Positions 9,494-18,244 of a DNA stretch of 64,000 nucleotides are shown in pieces. The DNA lies in NCBI GenBank assembly GCA_963700395.1, contig CAVOXI010000001.1, positions 930,001 to 994,000 on the forward strand, given 5' to 3'. A program made the position numbers and the translations under genes. Source of the DNA: Prado023 sp963700395 (GTDB taxonomy: Bacteria; Actinomycetota; Actinomycetes; S36-B12; CAIYMF01). Each line of letters begins with the position of its first letter. Position 1 is the stretch's first letter. Under the pieces are notes generated by a model. The model saw only the letters and a list, made by a program, of their open reading frames with translations. It did no database searches and was not told the origin of the DNA.

Positions 9494-9522
9494 CCTCAAC
9501 CTGAGGCTTAGAGTTATGTCAA
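9494..9522 (-). promoter_or_regulatory. Putative ftsZ promoter/operator
   Basis: On the minus strand a perfect -35 hexamer TTGACA (9522-9517) is followed by TAACTCTAAG and the palindrome CCTCA-GGT-TGAGG (9506-9494). No good -10 sits 17 bases downstream, so the exact start point is uncertain. The palindrome could be an operator. It lies 105-133 bases before the ftsZ start. Confidence 0.45.
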
Positions 9523-9653
9523 CCTGTGGTTGGAAGGGAACCTAGGTGCCCGCATCGGCGGATTCAAGGACCCCCGGGAACGTGGGCGTGTCGGATCGCC
9601 GACGCCGCCGCGGGAATCCCGTGGCCGCTCTCGGCCGGCGTCCGGAACGGCCC

Positions 9654-9763
9654 TGGGGACAGGCTGGGGACGGGCTGGGGAGAAGGGTGGGACACGTTGG
9701 GGACAGGTCTCCCACCAGGGTGTGGACTCCCTTGTCCACAGGTCCGGTCCAGACTGTGGACAA
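9654..9763. promoter_or_regulatory. DnaA-box-like cluster upstream of ftsZ
   Basis: Two exact copies of the high-GC DnaA box TTGTCCACA face each other: plus strand 9732-9740 and minus strand 9755-9763. A partial copy TGTGGACTC is at 9721-9729. TGGGGAC-type near-matches lie at 9654, 9665, 9676 and 9698; two of these (9654 and 9698) continue as CAG. The cluster sits in the ftsQ-ftsZ gap. No dnaA, dnaN or AT-rich unwinding element is nearby, so this is more likely regulatory or DnaA-titrating than an origin. Confidence 0.5.
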
Positions 9764-9802
9764 CCGCCGGGCGGCGTCCACCCGACCTCCACCCGGGACC
9801 GT

Positions 9803-9823
9803 CGAACACCTCGAACGTGTTCG
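9803..9823. repeat. Inverted repeat just downstream of ftsQ
   Basis: CGAACAC - 7 nt - GTGTTCG, a perfect seven-base inverted repeat, followed by another GCGAACAC at 9830-9837. It lies 31 bp beyond the ftsQ stop and could be a weak terminator or a protein site. It lacks the TCGAAC-N4-GTTCGA spacing of a LexA box. Confidence 0.35.
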
Positions 9824-9853
9824 CTATGGGCGAACACCGCGGGGGGCCTCAGA

Positions 9854-10627
9854 TCAGCCGGTGGCGCCGTCCGGATCCGTCGGCGACCCCGATGTGGTGG
9901 GCAGCAGTGGTGCGCTGACGTCGTAGCGGGTCGCCTTGACGGCCGTCAGCCCGGCCAGGACCCGGGCCTTGAGGTCGGAGTCCTCGACCCCTCCCCAGCG
10001 GACCGTGGCACCGCCCCGCAGCCCGAGGGTCACGTTGTCCCGGCTCCTGGCGGTGATGCGCGTCACCTTGGAGCGCAGGTCCTCCGGGATGGCGCGCAGG
10101 ACCCCGCGGGCGATCTCGCGCTGCGCATCCGTGCGGGCCCTGATGACCGGCAGGTCCTTGGCCTTGGCGACCCTGTCGTACACCACGCCCTCGGCATCCA
10201 TCACGTAGAAGCCCTTGCCCGCCTCGACCACGGCCAGAGGGGTACGCCCGGTCACTCTCAGCCGGACGGTGTCGGGCAGCGAGCGCTCGAGCTGCACGTC
10301 GGCGACCGCGGGGATCGCCGTCATGATGCCCAGGCGCACGGCCCCCGCGTCGACTGCGGGGACGCGGTCGGCGGCCGAGATCCCCGAGGCGAGTCGGACG
10401 GACTCCGCGGAGATCCCCCGAGGGGCGTCCACCACGACATGCTCCACGAGCGTCAGCGGCGACTGCCACCCCACCCAGTAGACGAACCCGAGGCCGGCAG
10501 CACCGGCGAGCAGGAGGCGTCGCCGCCGCCGGGGGTGGTGCACCCGGGGGGCAGCCCCGGTCGAGGACATCGCTGCCGGCTCCATGGACTCGTCAGGAAG
10601 GGTCTGCGCCATCTCGTTCTCGGTCAT
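9854..10627 (-). CDS. ftsQ: Cell division protein FtsQ
   Basis: Bitopic divisome protein of 257 residues that bridges early and late division proteins outside the membrane. A basic cytoplasmic N-terminus (HHPRRRRR, about residues 30-37) precedes one membrane helix at about 38-55. The POTRA domain follows (LTLVEHVVVDAPRGISAESV ... RSLPDTVRLRVTGRTPLAVVE), then the FtsQ/DivIB domain. The start overlaps the murC stop by 4 bp (ATGA). It is the last gene of the long mraZ-to-ftsQ run. Confidence 0.93.
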   Translation of the reverse strand: MTENEMAQTLPDESMEPAAMSSTGAAPRVHHPRRRRRLLLAGAAGLGFVYWVGWQSPLTLVEHVVVDAPRGISAESVRLASGISAADRVPAVDAGAVRLGIMTAIPAVADVQLERSLPDTVRLRVTGRTPLAVVEAGKGFYVMDAEGVVYDRVAKAKDLPVIRARTDAQREIARGVLRAIPEDLRSKVTRITARSRDNVTLGLRGGATVRWGGVEDSDLKARVLAGLTAVKATRYDVSAPLLPTTSGSPTDPDGATG

Positions 10628-12033
10628 GTCCGGGCTCCATGGCGTTGGGCGAGCAGGTCGAGGACCTCCTGGCCGAGCAGGACGATGTCCCCGGCGCCGA
10701 GGGTCATCACGATGTCACCGGGGCGGGCGCGAGCTGCAAGCTGGCCGGCCACGGCCGACCACGACGGCTCGAAGACCACCTGGTCCGGGGGCAGCGGGAC
10801 ATGGCTGGCCATCGACTGCCCGCTGGCTCCCGGGATGGGGTCCTCCCCGGGGGCGTACACCTCGAGCACCACGACCTGGTCGGCCAGGCCGAGGGCTTCG
10901 CCGAACTCGTCGACGAACATGGCGGTGCGGTAGTAGTGGTGGGCCTGGAAGGCGACCACGAGGTTGCCCTCCCCCACCACCTCACGGGCGGCACGCAGGG
11001 TCGCCGCGATCTCGGTCGGGTGGTGGGCGTAGTCGTCGAAGACGCGGATGCCCGCAACCTCCCCCTTGAAGTCGAAGCGGCGCCGGGTCCCGCTGAACAG
11101 CGACAGGCCCTCGAGGAGGTCGGCGACAGGCAGGCCGAGGCCGATCCCGGCGACCAGGGCCGCGGCGGCGTTGAGGACGTTGTGCGTGCCGTGCACCTGC
11201 AGGGTGAGCCGACCCACGACCTCACCGCCGTGCGACACCACGGCCCCGGAGCCCGCGGCCGAGGTCGCCACCTCGGACAGGACGTAGTCGGCGCCGAGGT
11301 CCAGGCCGTAGGTCCGCACGTCGACGCCGAGCTCGCGGGCCCGTCCGGCCATCCGCGCCGAGCCGGGGTCGTCGGCGCACGCGACCACGAAGCCCCCGGC
11401 GGCCCCGATGCCGGTTGCGAACTCGACGAAGCCCGCTTCGATCGCGTCGAAGGTGCCCCAGTGGTCGAGGTGGTCGGGCTCGACGTTGGTGACGATCCCG
11501 GCGACCGCGGGGAGCCGCAGGAACGACCCGTCGGACTCGTCGGCCTCGACGATGAACAGGTCGCCTGCTCCCTGGTGGGCGTTGGCACCGGAGTCGTTGA
11601 GCTCGCTGCCGATCGCGAACGACGGGTCGGCCCCGCAGTGCTGGGCGGCGATCGTCAGCATGGAGGTCGTGGTGGTCTTCCCGTGGGTGCCGGCGACGGC
11701 CACTCCCCGGAAGCCCGCCATCACCGCCGAGAGGGCGTCGGCCCGGGAGACGACCGGGATCCCCCGCGCGTGGGCACCCACGACCTCCGGGTTGGCCTCC
11801 TTGATCGCCGTCGAGATGACCACGATGTCCGCGCCCTCGACGTTGGCGGCATCATGGCCGACCCGCGCGTCGATGCCCAGGGCCCGCAGCGCCACCAGCC
11901 GCCGGGAATCCTTCGCGTCGCTGCCCGAGACCTCAGCGCCACGGGCCACCAGGATCCGCGCGATCCCCGACATGCCCGCACCGCCGATCCCCACGATGTG
12001 CACGTGCCCGGTCAGGTCCACCATCACCTTCAC
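10624..12033 (-). CDS. murC: UDP-N-acetylmuramate--L-alanine ligase
   Basis: Adds L-Ala to UDP-MurNAc, the first amino-acid step of peptidoglycan precursor synthesis. 469 residues. The Rossmann start VHIVGIGGAGMSGIARIL and the ATP loop GTHGKTTTTSML near residue 110 are intact, as are EADESDGSF, NVEPDHLDHW and DDYAHHPTEI. Start GTG 12033 overlaps the murG stop (GTGA), and the end overlaps ftsQ by 4 bp. Placement between murG and ftsQ matches mycobacteria rather than Streptomyces. No ddl is in this cluster. Confidence 0.97.
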   Translation of the reverse strand: MKVMVDLTGHVHIVGIGGAGMSGIARILVARGAEVSGSDAKDSRRLVALRALGIDARVGHDAANVEGADIVVISTAIKEANPEVVGAHARGIPVVSRADALSAVMAGFRGVAVAGTHGKTTTTSMLTIAAQHCGADPSFAIGSELNDSGANAHQGAGDLFIVEADESDGSFLRLPAVAGIVTNVEPDHLDHWGTFDAIEAGFVEFATGIGAAGGFVVACADDPGSARMAGRARELGVDVRTYGLDLGADYVLSEVATSAAGSGAVVSHGGEVVGRLTLQVHGTHNVLNAAAALVAGIGLGLPVADLLEGLSLFSGTRRRFDFKGEVAGIRVFDDYAHHPTEIAATLRAAREVVGEGNLVVAFQAHHYYRTAMFVDEFGEALGLADQVVVLEVYAPGEDPIPGASGQSMASHVPLPPDQVVFEPSWSAVAGQLAARARPGDIVMTLGAGDIVLLGQEVLDLLAQRHGART

Positions 12034-13121
12034 CCCGCCCTTCGGCCGGCGGGTCGACCGGCCGCGTCGATCACCATGTCTGCCAGCTTCTCGTCCGCAT
12101 CCCGGATGCCGTGCGCGGCCGCCCTGGCACCCATCCGCTCGATCCGCCCAGGGTCGCCGACCAGCGCCCGGACGTCGGAGAGGAGGGTGTCGCCGTCGAG
12201 GTCCTCGTCGGCGACGAGCAGTCCCCCACCGGCGTTGACCACCGGCAGGGCGTTGAGCCGCTGCTCGCCGTTGCCGATCGGGAAGGGGACATAGATCGCC
12301 GGGAGGCCGACGGCCGCGAGCTCCGCGCAGGTCATGGCCCCGCTGCGGCTGACCACGAGGTCAGCGGCAGCGTAGGCGAGGTCCATCCGGTCCAGGTAGG
12401 CGACCGGGTGGTACCCCGGCGCGGTGACCGTGACGTCCGCGATGTTGGCCTGACCGACCGAGTGCAGCACCTGCACGCCCAGGTCGACCAGGCCCGGAAG
12501 CGCCTCGGTGACGGCCGCGTTGATCCGTTGCGCGCCCTGCGACCCACCGAAGACCAGCAGGACCGGACCCTCGGGCGCCAGGCCCAGGGCCGCGCGCGCC
12601 TCGGACCGGGCCGCGACCCGGTCGAGGGTGGAGATCGTCGAGCGCAGCGGGATGCCGATCCGCCGGCCGCCCGGGAGCGTCCCGGCCACAGCCTCGGCCA
12701 CGTGCGTCGTGAACCGGGCGCCGACCCGGTTGGCCAACCCGGGCCGTGCGTTCGCCTCGTGGATCACCAGGGGGGTCTTCGAGCGGCGGGCCGCCAGGTA
12801 GGCGGGCAGCGCGACGTACCCACCGAATCCGACGACCACATCAGCCGCGACGTCGGCCAGGATGGACTCCGTCTCGCGCAGCGCCTGGCGAACCCGACCG
12901 GGCAGCGTGACGAGGTCGCCCGAGGGCCGCCGCGGCAGGGGAACAGCCGGGATCATCCGCAGGTCGTAGCCCCGGGCCGGCACCAGCCGCCCCTCGAGGC
13001 CCTTCTCGGTGCCCAGGGCGGTGATGCCCACGTCCGGGTCCCGGCGACGCAGGGCGTCGGCGAGGTTCAGGGCGGGCTCGATGTGACCCGCCGTCCCCCC
13101 TCCGGCCAGCACGACCTGCAC
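12030..13121 (-). CDS. murG: UDP-GlcNAc transferase MurG (lipid II synthase)
   Basis: Membrane-associated GT28 enzyme that adds GlcNAc to lipid I. 363 residues. N-terminal GGGTAGHIEPALNLADAL and C-terminal GGSQGAQRIN and SRSGAMTCAELAAVGLPAIYVPFP blocks are typical. Start GTG 13121 lies 2 bp after the ftsW stop with GGAGG seven bases upstream, inside the ftsW end. The same frame stays open far upstream but reads antisense-like Arg/Gly-rich sequence there, so the long version is rejected. Confidence 0.96.
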   Translation of the reverse strand: MQVVLAGGGTAGHIEPALNLADALRRRDPDVGITALGTEKGLEGRLVPARGYDLRMIPAVPLPRRPSGDLVTLPGRVRQALRETESILADVAADVVVGFGGYVALPAYLAARRSKTPLVIHEANARPGLANRVGARFTTHVAEAVAGTLPGGRRIGIPLRSTISTLDRVAARSEARAALGLAPEGPVLLVFGGSQGAQRINAAVTEALPGLVDLGVQVLHSVGQANIADVTVTAPGYHPVAYLDRMDLAYAAADLVVSRSGAMTCAELAAVGLPAIYVPFPIGNGEQRLNALPVVNAGGGLLVADEDLDGDTLLSDVRALVGDPGRIERMGARAAAHGIRDADEKLADMVIDAAGRPAGRRAG

Positions 13122-13123
13122 CC

Positions 13124-14353
13124 TCAGACCTCCACAGCCGAAGCTCGTCGGGCGGGCCGCGACGACGCACGGGCGGCCTCCTGCCGGGCGAAGGCGAGCA
13201 GCACCCCGACGGCCATCAACGAGGGCAGCAGCGACGATCCGCCGTAGGAGATGAACGGGAGCGGGACGCCGGTGATGGGCAGCAGCTGCAGGACCGCGCC
13301 CAGGTTGATCAGGGCCTGGCCGACGATCCACGCGACGATGCCCACGCAGGTGATGCGCACGAACGAGTCGGTGGTCCGGATGGCCATCCGCAGGGCGAAG
13401 ATGGTGATGGCGGCGAACAGCCCCAGGACGGTCAGCGCGCCGAAGATGCCGAGCTCCTCGCCGATGACCGGGAAGATGAAGTCGGTGTGCGCCTCGGGCA
13501 GCGCCCCCCACTTCTCCCGGCTGCCACCGAGGCCCACGCCCCACCAGCCGCCGGTGCCCAGGGCGACCTTGCCCTGGATGAGCTGCCAGCCCGCGCCGTC
13601 GATGTCGGCCTCCGGGTGCAGCCATGCGGTGAAGCGACGCACGCGGTAGCCGGCCGTCAGCGACAGCAGGGCGATGCCCGCCAGGCCCACGGCCCCGAAC
13701 GCGGCGAAGATCCGCACCGGCGCCCCGACGACGAACAGCAGCGCCGCGACGATGATGCAGATGACGATCGCGGTGCCGAGGTCCCCCTCGAGGACGACCA
13801 GGCCCACCACCAGGGCCACGACCGGCATGAACGGCATCAGCAGCGCCCGCCACTGGTGCAGGATCGCCTCGCGGCGGGCGAACAGGTCCGCGGTCCAGAG
13901 GATGAGTGCGAGCTTGGCGAACTCCGAGGGCTGCAGCCGGAACGGCCCCACCGTCCGGATCCAGTTGCGCTGGCCGTTCACCGGTGCGCCGATCCCGGGG
14001 ACGAACGTGAGCAGCAGCATCCCGATGCTCAGCACGAGGAACGCCAGCGCGAACCGCCGGAAGACGGGGATCGGCAGCCGCGAGATGACCAGCATCGCGA
14101 CGACGCCGATCACGGCGAAGATCGCCTGACGGCTGAAGAGGGTGAACGCCGAGTCATAGATCTCATAGGACTCGACCCCTGAGGAGCTCAGCACCATGAC
14201 GAGCCCCAGGACCAGGAGCAGCATCGCGGAGCCCAGGATCAGGTAGTACGGGGCCATGGGGTGCTGGTTCAGGCGATCGCGCCAACCAGGCTCGCTGCGC
14301 CCGGCCTCGATGCGCTCCTCGGACCTGCTCCGGGGGGATCGGGTCTGGCTCAC
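13124..14353 (-). CDS. ftsW: Septal peptidoglycan polymerase FtsW (SEDS family)
   Basis: Multi-pass SEDS glycosyltransferase that works with FtsI. 409 residues with about ten hydrophobic segments. Conserved stretches are NGQRNWIRTVGPFRLQPSEFAK, EGDLGTA and the C-terminal PITGVPLPFISYGGSS. Start GTG 14353 overlaps the murD stop (GTGA) and has AGGAGG upstream; an in-frame extension further upstream lacks support. The Arg/Ser-rich N-terminus (RSPRSRSEER) is cytoplasmic. Confidence 0.96.
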   Translation of the reverse strand: MSQTRSPRSRSEERIEAGRSEPGWRDRLNQHPMAPYYLILGSAMLLLVLGLVMVLSSSGVESYEIYDSAFTLFSRQAIFAVIGVVAMLVISRLPIPVFRRFALAFLVLSIGMLLLTFVPGIGAPVNGQRNWIRTVGPFRLQPSEFAKLALILWTADLFARREAILHQWRALLMPFMPVVALVVGLVVLEGDLGTAIVICIIVAALLFVVGAPVRIFAAFGAVGLAGIALLSLTAGYRVRRFTAWLHPEADIDGAGWQLIQGKVALGTGGWWGVGLGGSREKWGALPEAHTDFIFPVIGEELGIFGALTVLGLFAAITIFALRMAIRTTDSFVRITCVGIVAWIVGQALINLGAVLQLLPITGVPLPFISYGGSSLLPSLMAVGVLLAFARQEAARASSRPARRASAVEV

Positions 14354-15798
14354 GTGCCCTCCTGCGCCAACGACTTCACAGCTTCGGCGAACATGTCCCC
14401 CCGCTGTGCGTAGTCGCGGAACATGTCCCACGACGCACACCCCGGGGCCAGCAACACGGTGCCGCCCGGCCCTGCCATGGCCGCGGCTGCCGCCACGACC
14501 TCCTTCATGGCACCAGTGTCGGTGCGTGACACCTCCACGATCGGCAGATCGGGGGCGTGTCGCGCGATCGCCTCGGCAATCACCGCCCGGTCCACGCCGA
14601 GGAGCACCACGCCGGTCATCTGCCCGGCGGTCGCCCGCACCAGGTCGTCGAACTGCTGGCCCTTGGCCATCCCGCCGGCGATCCAGACAACCCGGTCATA
14701 TGCCATCAGCGAGGTCTGCGCCGCGTGGCAGTTGGTCGCCTTGGAGTCATCGACGTAGCGGACCCCGGCGACCGTGCCCACGTCGGCGATCCGGTGCCCG
14801 GCCGGCTCGAACGCCCGCAGCCCGTCGCGGATCGCTGAGGCGGGCACGCCGTGCGCCCGCGCCAGCGCGGCAGCAGCCAGGGCGTTGGCGACGTTGTGCG
14901 GGGCTGAGGGGTGGACGTCCGCGGTGGTGGCCAGCTCCTGGGCGGCTGCGTGTCGGTTGTCGACGAACGCCCGGTCCACGAGGAACTCCTCGACCACGCC
15001 CAGCATGCTGATGTCCGGGATCCCGAGGGTGAAGCCGATGGCGCGGCATCCCTCGACGACGTCGGCCTCCTCGACCATCGCCCGGGTCACGTCGTCGGCC
15101 ACGTTGTAGACCGCCGCCACCTGGGTGCGCTGGTAGATCCGGGCCTTGGCCGCCACGTAGGCCTCGAACGACCCGAACAGGTCGACGTGGTCCTCGGCGA
15201 TGTTCAGGCACACCGAGGCCTGCGGGCTCATGGAGTGCAGGAAGGGCAGCTGGGGGGCGCCGACCTCGACGGCGATGACGTCCAGGGCGCCCTCGGGCGT
15301 GGCCTCGGCCATCACGACGTCCACCATCGAGACGCCGATGTTGCCCGCGGCGACGGTGCGCAGGCCGGCTGCACGCAGCATCGACTCGAGCATGAGCGTC
15401 GTCGTGGTCTTGCCGTTGGTGCCGGTGACGACCAGCCACGGCGCGGCGCCCTCGGGCTGGCGCAGCCTCCATGCGAGTTCCAGCTCGCCCCAGACGGGCA
15501 CCCCTGCTGCCTGCGCCGCGGCGATGACCGCCGACAACGGGGAGAGCCCCGGGGAGACGACGAGCAGGTCCACGCCGTCGGGCAGCGTGTCGCCGTCGCC
15601 GAGCCGGACCGCGGCCCCGAGGACCTCCAGGATCTGGGCGCGCTCCTGCTGGCGGGGGCCGTCGGCCGCGTCGAGGGCGCTCACACGCGCGCCCAGGGAG
15701 AGCAGGGCGTCGGCGGCGGCGAAGCCCGCGATGCCGATGCCGGCGACAGCCACGTGGACCCCGGTCCAGTCGGAGCCCCGGCTCAGGTCGTCGATCAT
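14350..15798 (-). CDS. murD: UDP-N-acetylmuramoylalanine--D-glutamate ligase
   Basis: Adds D-Glu to UDP-MurNAc-L-Ala in the cytoplasm. 482 residues. ATP loop GTNGKTTTTLML near residue 125, NIAEDHVDLFGSF, NVANALAAAALA, DDSKATNCHA and LLAPGCASWDMF mark the three Mur-ligase domains. ATG 15798 shares one base with the mraY stop (TGATG). An upstream in-frame extension is shadow of mraY. Confidence 0.97.
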   Translation of the reverse strand: MIDDLSRGSDWTGVHVAVAGIGIAGFAAADALLSLGARVSALDAADGPRQQERAQILEVLGAAVRLGDGDTLPDGVDLLVVSPGLSPLSAVIAAAQAAGVPVWGELELAWRLRQPEGAAPWLVVTGTNGKTTTTLMLESMLRAAGLRTVAAGNIGVSMVDVVMAEATPEGALDVIAVEVGAPQLPFLHSMSPQASVCLNIAEDHVDLFGSFEAYVAAKARIYQRTQVAAVYNVADDVTRAMVEEADVVEGCRAIGFTLGIPDISMLGVVEEFLVDRAFVDNRHAAAQELATTADVHPSAPHNVANALAAAALARAHGVPASAIRDGLRAFEPAGHRIADVGTVAGVRYVDDSKATNCHAAQTSLMAYDRVVWIAGGMAKGQQFDDLVRATAGQMTGVVLLGVDRAVIAEAIARHAPDLPIVEVSRTDTGAMKEVVAAAAAMAGPGGTVLLAPGCASWDMFRDYAQRGDMFAEAVKSLAQEGT

Positions 15799-16862
15799 CA
15801 GCGCACCCACTCCGCGTAGAACAGCGCCAGGCCGGCGGCCACGCACAGCCCCTGGATGAGCCAGAACCGCACGACGATCGTGATCTCGTGCCAGCCGAGC
15901 ATCTCGAAGTGGTGGTGCAGCGGAGCCATCCGCAGCACGCGCCTGCCGGTGAGCTTGAATGAGCCCACCTGGGCGATGACCGACAGCGTGATGATGACGA
16001 AGAGGCCGCCGAGCAGGACGAAGAGCAGCTCAGTGCGGCACATGATCGCCAGCGCCGCCATCGCCCCGCCGAGGGCGAGGCTGCCGGTGTCGCCCATGAA
16101 GATCTGCGCCGGGCTCGTGTTCCACCAGAGGAACCCGAACGCCGCCCCCGCGCACGCCACGGCGAAGGCCGCGAGGTCCAGGGGGTCACGGACGGTGTAG
16201 CACCCGCTGGTCACCTGGTAGGAGCAGCTCTGGCCGTACTGCCACACGCCGATCAGCGTGAAGCCCCCGAAGGTCAGGACCGAGGCGCCGGCTGCCAGTC
16301 CGTCGAGCCCATCGGTCAGGTTCACGCCGTTGGTGATCGCGGTGACCACGAACCAGATCCACAGCAGGAACAGCCCCAGGGGCAGGGCCCAGGGGAGGTC
16401 GCGGACCCCGGAGATCGCCGCGCTGGCCGGGGTCACCCCCTGGTCGTCCGGGAAGCGGGTGGTCAGGTACGCGAAGCTCAGGGCCACCGCCGCCTGGCCC
16501 AGCAGCTTCGTCCGGGCGCGGATCCCCCCGCTGCGCGACTTGAACACCTTGAGGTAGTCGTCGGCGAACCCCACGAGGGCCAGCCCCACCATCAGGTAGA
16601 GCGCGAGCAGCCCGGATGCGGTGGGCGCGGTCCAGCGCAGCAGGTGCGCCCCGCCGTAGCCGAGCACCACCGCGGCGACGATCGCCAGGCCGCCCATGGA
16701 GGGGGTGCCCCGCTTGCCACTGTGCTCCGGGTACACGATCCCGTCGCCGGACTCCCTGATCGACTGGGCCAGGTTCCGGCGGCTGAGGACCTTGATCAGC
16801 AGGGGCGTGCACATCGCCGCCAGCGCCAGGGAGATCATTCCGCTCAGGACGATCAGGATCAT
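15798..16862 (-). CDS. mraY: Phospho-MurNAc-pentapeptide transferase MraY
   Basis: Integral membrane enzyme that makes lipid I by transferring phospho-MurNAc-pentapeptide to undecaprenyl phosphate. 354 residues, about ten membrane segments. The Asp motif FADDYLK, the NLTDGLDGLAAG motif, MGDTGSLALGG and the HHHFE block near the C-terminus are intact. The start overlaps the murF stop by 4 bp. Confidence 0.97.
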   Translation of the reverse strand: MILIVLSGMISLALAAMCTPLLIKVLSRRNLAQSIRESGDGIVYPEHSGKRGTPSMGGLAIVAAVVLGYGGAHLLRWTAPTASGLLALYLMVGLALVGFADDYLKVFKSRSGGIRARTKLLGQAAVALSFAYLTTRFPDDQGVTPASAAISGVRDLPWALPLGLFLLWIWFVVTAITNGVNLTDGLDGLAAGASVLTFGGFTLIGVWQYGQSCSYQVTSGCYTVRDPLDLAAFAVACAGAAFGFLWWNTSPAQIFMGDTGSLALGGAMAALAIMCRTELLFVLLGGLFVIITLSVIAQVGSFKLTGRRVLRMAPLHHHFEMLGWHEITIVVRFWLIQGLCVAAGLALFYAEWVR

Positions 16863-18244
16863 GCGGGGTCCTCCAGGAGCGCGTGGGCGACGGCCTCGAG
16901 GCCGATCGATCGGGACGCCTTGACCAGCACGACGTCACCGGGTCGGACGAGTCCGCGCAGGAGGGTGATCGCGGCGTCCACGTCGGGGACGAACACGGCC
17001 TCCTCGTTCCAGGAGCCCTCCTGGGCGGCCCCGAGGTAGAGGGCACGCGCGCCCTGCCCCACGGCGATCGTCTTGGAGATGTCGAGCCGGACGGCCAGCC
17101 GGCCCACCTCGTCGTGCTCGGCGATGCTGTCGGCGCCCAGCTCGCGCATCTCCCCGAGGACGGCGATGGTGCGGCCCGTGCCCCGCATGGCCGCCAGGGA
17201 GCGCAGCGCGGCACGCATCGACTCGGGGTTGGCGTTGTACGCGTCGTTGACGACGGTCACCCCGGAGCGGGTCGTCGCGACCTCCATCCGCCAGCGGCTC
17301 CGGGGCTGCGCCTCGCTGAGCAGCGCAGCGACGCGCGAGGGCGTCATCCCGAAGTGCAGCGCGACCGCCGCCGAAGCGCACGCGTTGGCGGCCATGTGCT
17401 CCCCGACCATGGCCATCTGGACGTCGGCGTCCCCGGAGGGGGTGTGCAGCGCGAAGCGGGCCCGGGCCGAGTCGTCCAGGGTGAGCCCGACGGCGCGCAC
17501 CTCGGCCGATGGACTGGCCCCGAACGTCACGACCTGGGCGGCTGAGAGCGCGGCCATCCCGGCCACGATCGGATCGTCGGCGTTCAGCACGGCCAGCCCG
17601 TCGGGGTCGAGGGCCTCGACGATCTCGCCCTTGGCCCGGCCGATGGCCTCGCGGCTGCCGAACTCGCCGAGGTGCGCCGAGCCGACGTTGAGCACCACGC
17701 TCACGTCGGGAGGGGCGATCCTGCACAGGGCGGCGACGTGGCCGACCCCCCGGGCGCCCATCTCGAGCACCAGGAACCGGGTGTCCTCGGTGGCCCGCAG
17801 GATCGTCAGGGGCAGCCCCACCTCGGTGTTGAACGACCCGGCCGGGGCGACCGTCGGGCCGAGGTCCTCCAGCAGGGTCGCGATGAGGTCCTTGGTGGTG
17901 GTCTTGCCCGAGGAGCCGGTGATCGCCACGACGCGTGCCGCGGGCAGCTGGTCCAGCACGTGGCTGGCCAGGCGCCCCAGGGCCTCGACCGGGTCGTCGG
18001 CGACGACGATGCTCGGCTGCCCCGTTGGCCGGGAGCCGAGCGTGACGACCGCGCCGGCTGCATGGGCCGACGCCGAGAACTCGTGGCCGTCGACCCGCTC
18101 CCCCACGATCGCGACGTAGAGGTCCCCGGGGCCGGCAGCCCGCGAGTCGGCAACCGCGCCCGTGACCAGGACGCCTGGATCAGGGCAGTCCACGAGGGTC
18201 CCGCCGACTGCCTCGGCGATCGCCCTGAGGTCCATCCTGATCAT
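16859..18244 (-). CDS. murF: UDP-MurNAc-tripeptide--D-Ala-D-Ala ligase
   Basis: Adds the D-Ala-D-Ala dipeptide, the last cytoplasmic step. 461 residues. ATP loop GSSGKTTTKDLI near residue 110, LEMGARGVGHVAALC, NVGSAHLGEFGS and NDAYNANPESM are typical. Start ATG 18244 (MIRMDL) overlaps the murE stop by 4 bp; the next ATG (MDLRAIAEAVGG) is an alternative. It is translationally coupled at both ends. Confidence 0.97.
   Translation of the reverse strand: MIRMDLRAIAEAVGGTLVDCPDPGVLVTGAVADSRAAGPGDLYVAIVGERVDGHEFSASAHAAGAVVTLGSRPTGQPSIVVADDPVEALGRLASHVLDQLPAARVVAITGSSGKTTTKDLIATLLEDLGPTVAPAGSFNTEVGLPLTILRATEDTRFLVLEMGARGVGHVAALCRIAPPDVSVVLNVGSAHLGEFGSREAIGRAKGEIVEALDPDGLAVLNADDPIVAGMAALSAAQVVTFGASPSAEVRAVGLTLDDSARARFALHTPSGDADVQMAMVGEHMAANACASAAVALHFGMTPSRVAALLSEAQPRSRWRMEVATTRSGVTVVNDAYNANPESMRAALRSLAAMRGTGRTIAVLGEMRELGADSIAEHDEVGRLAVRLDISKTIAVGQGARALYLGAAQEGSWNEEAVFVPDVDAAITLLRGLVRPGDVVLVKASRSIGLEAVAHALLEDPA

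Noticed and set aside
9803..9823. Third LexA box
   Set aside because: The half-sites are right in part, but spacing is not TCGAAC-N4-GTTCGA.
9390..9853. Chromosomal replication origin
   Set aside because: DnaA boxes occur, but there is no AT-rich element and no dnaA/dnaN nearby. The flanks are ftsZ and ftsQ.
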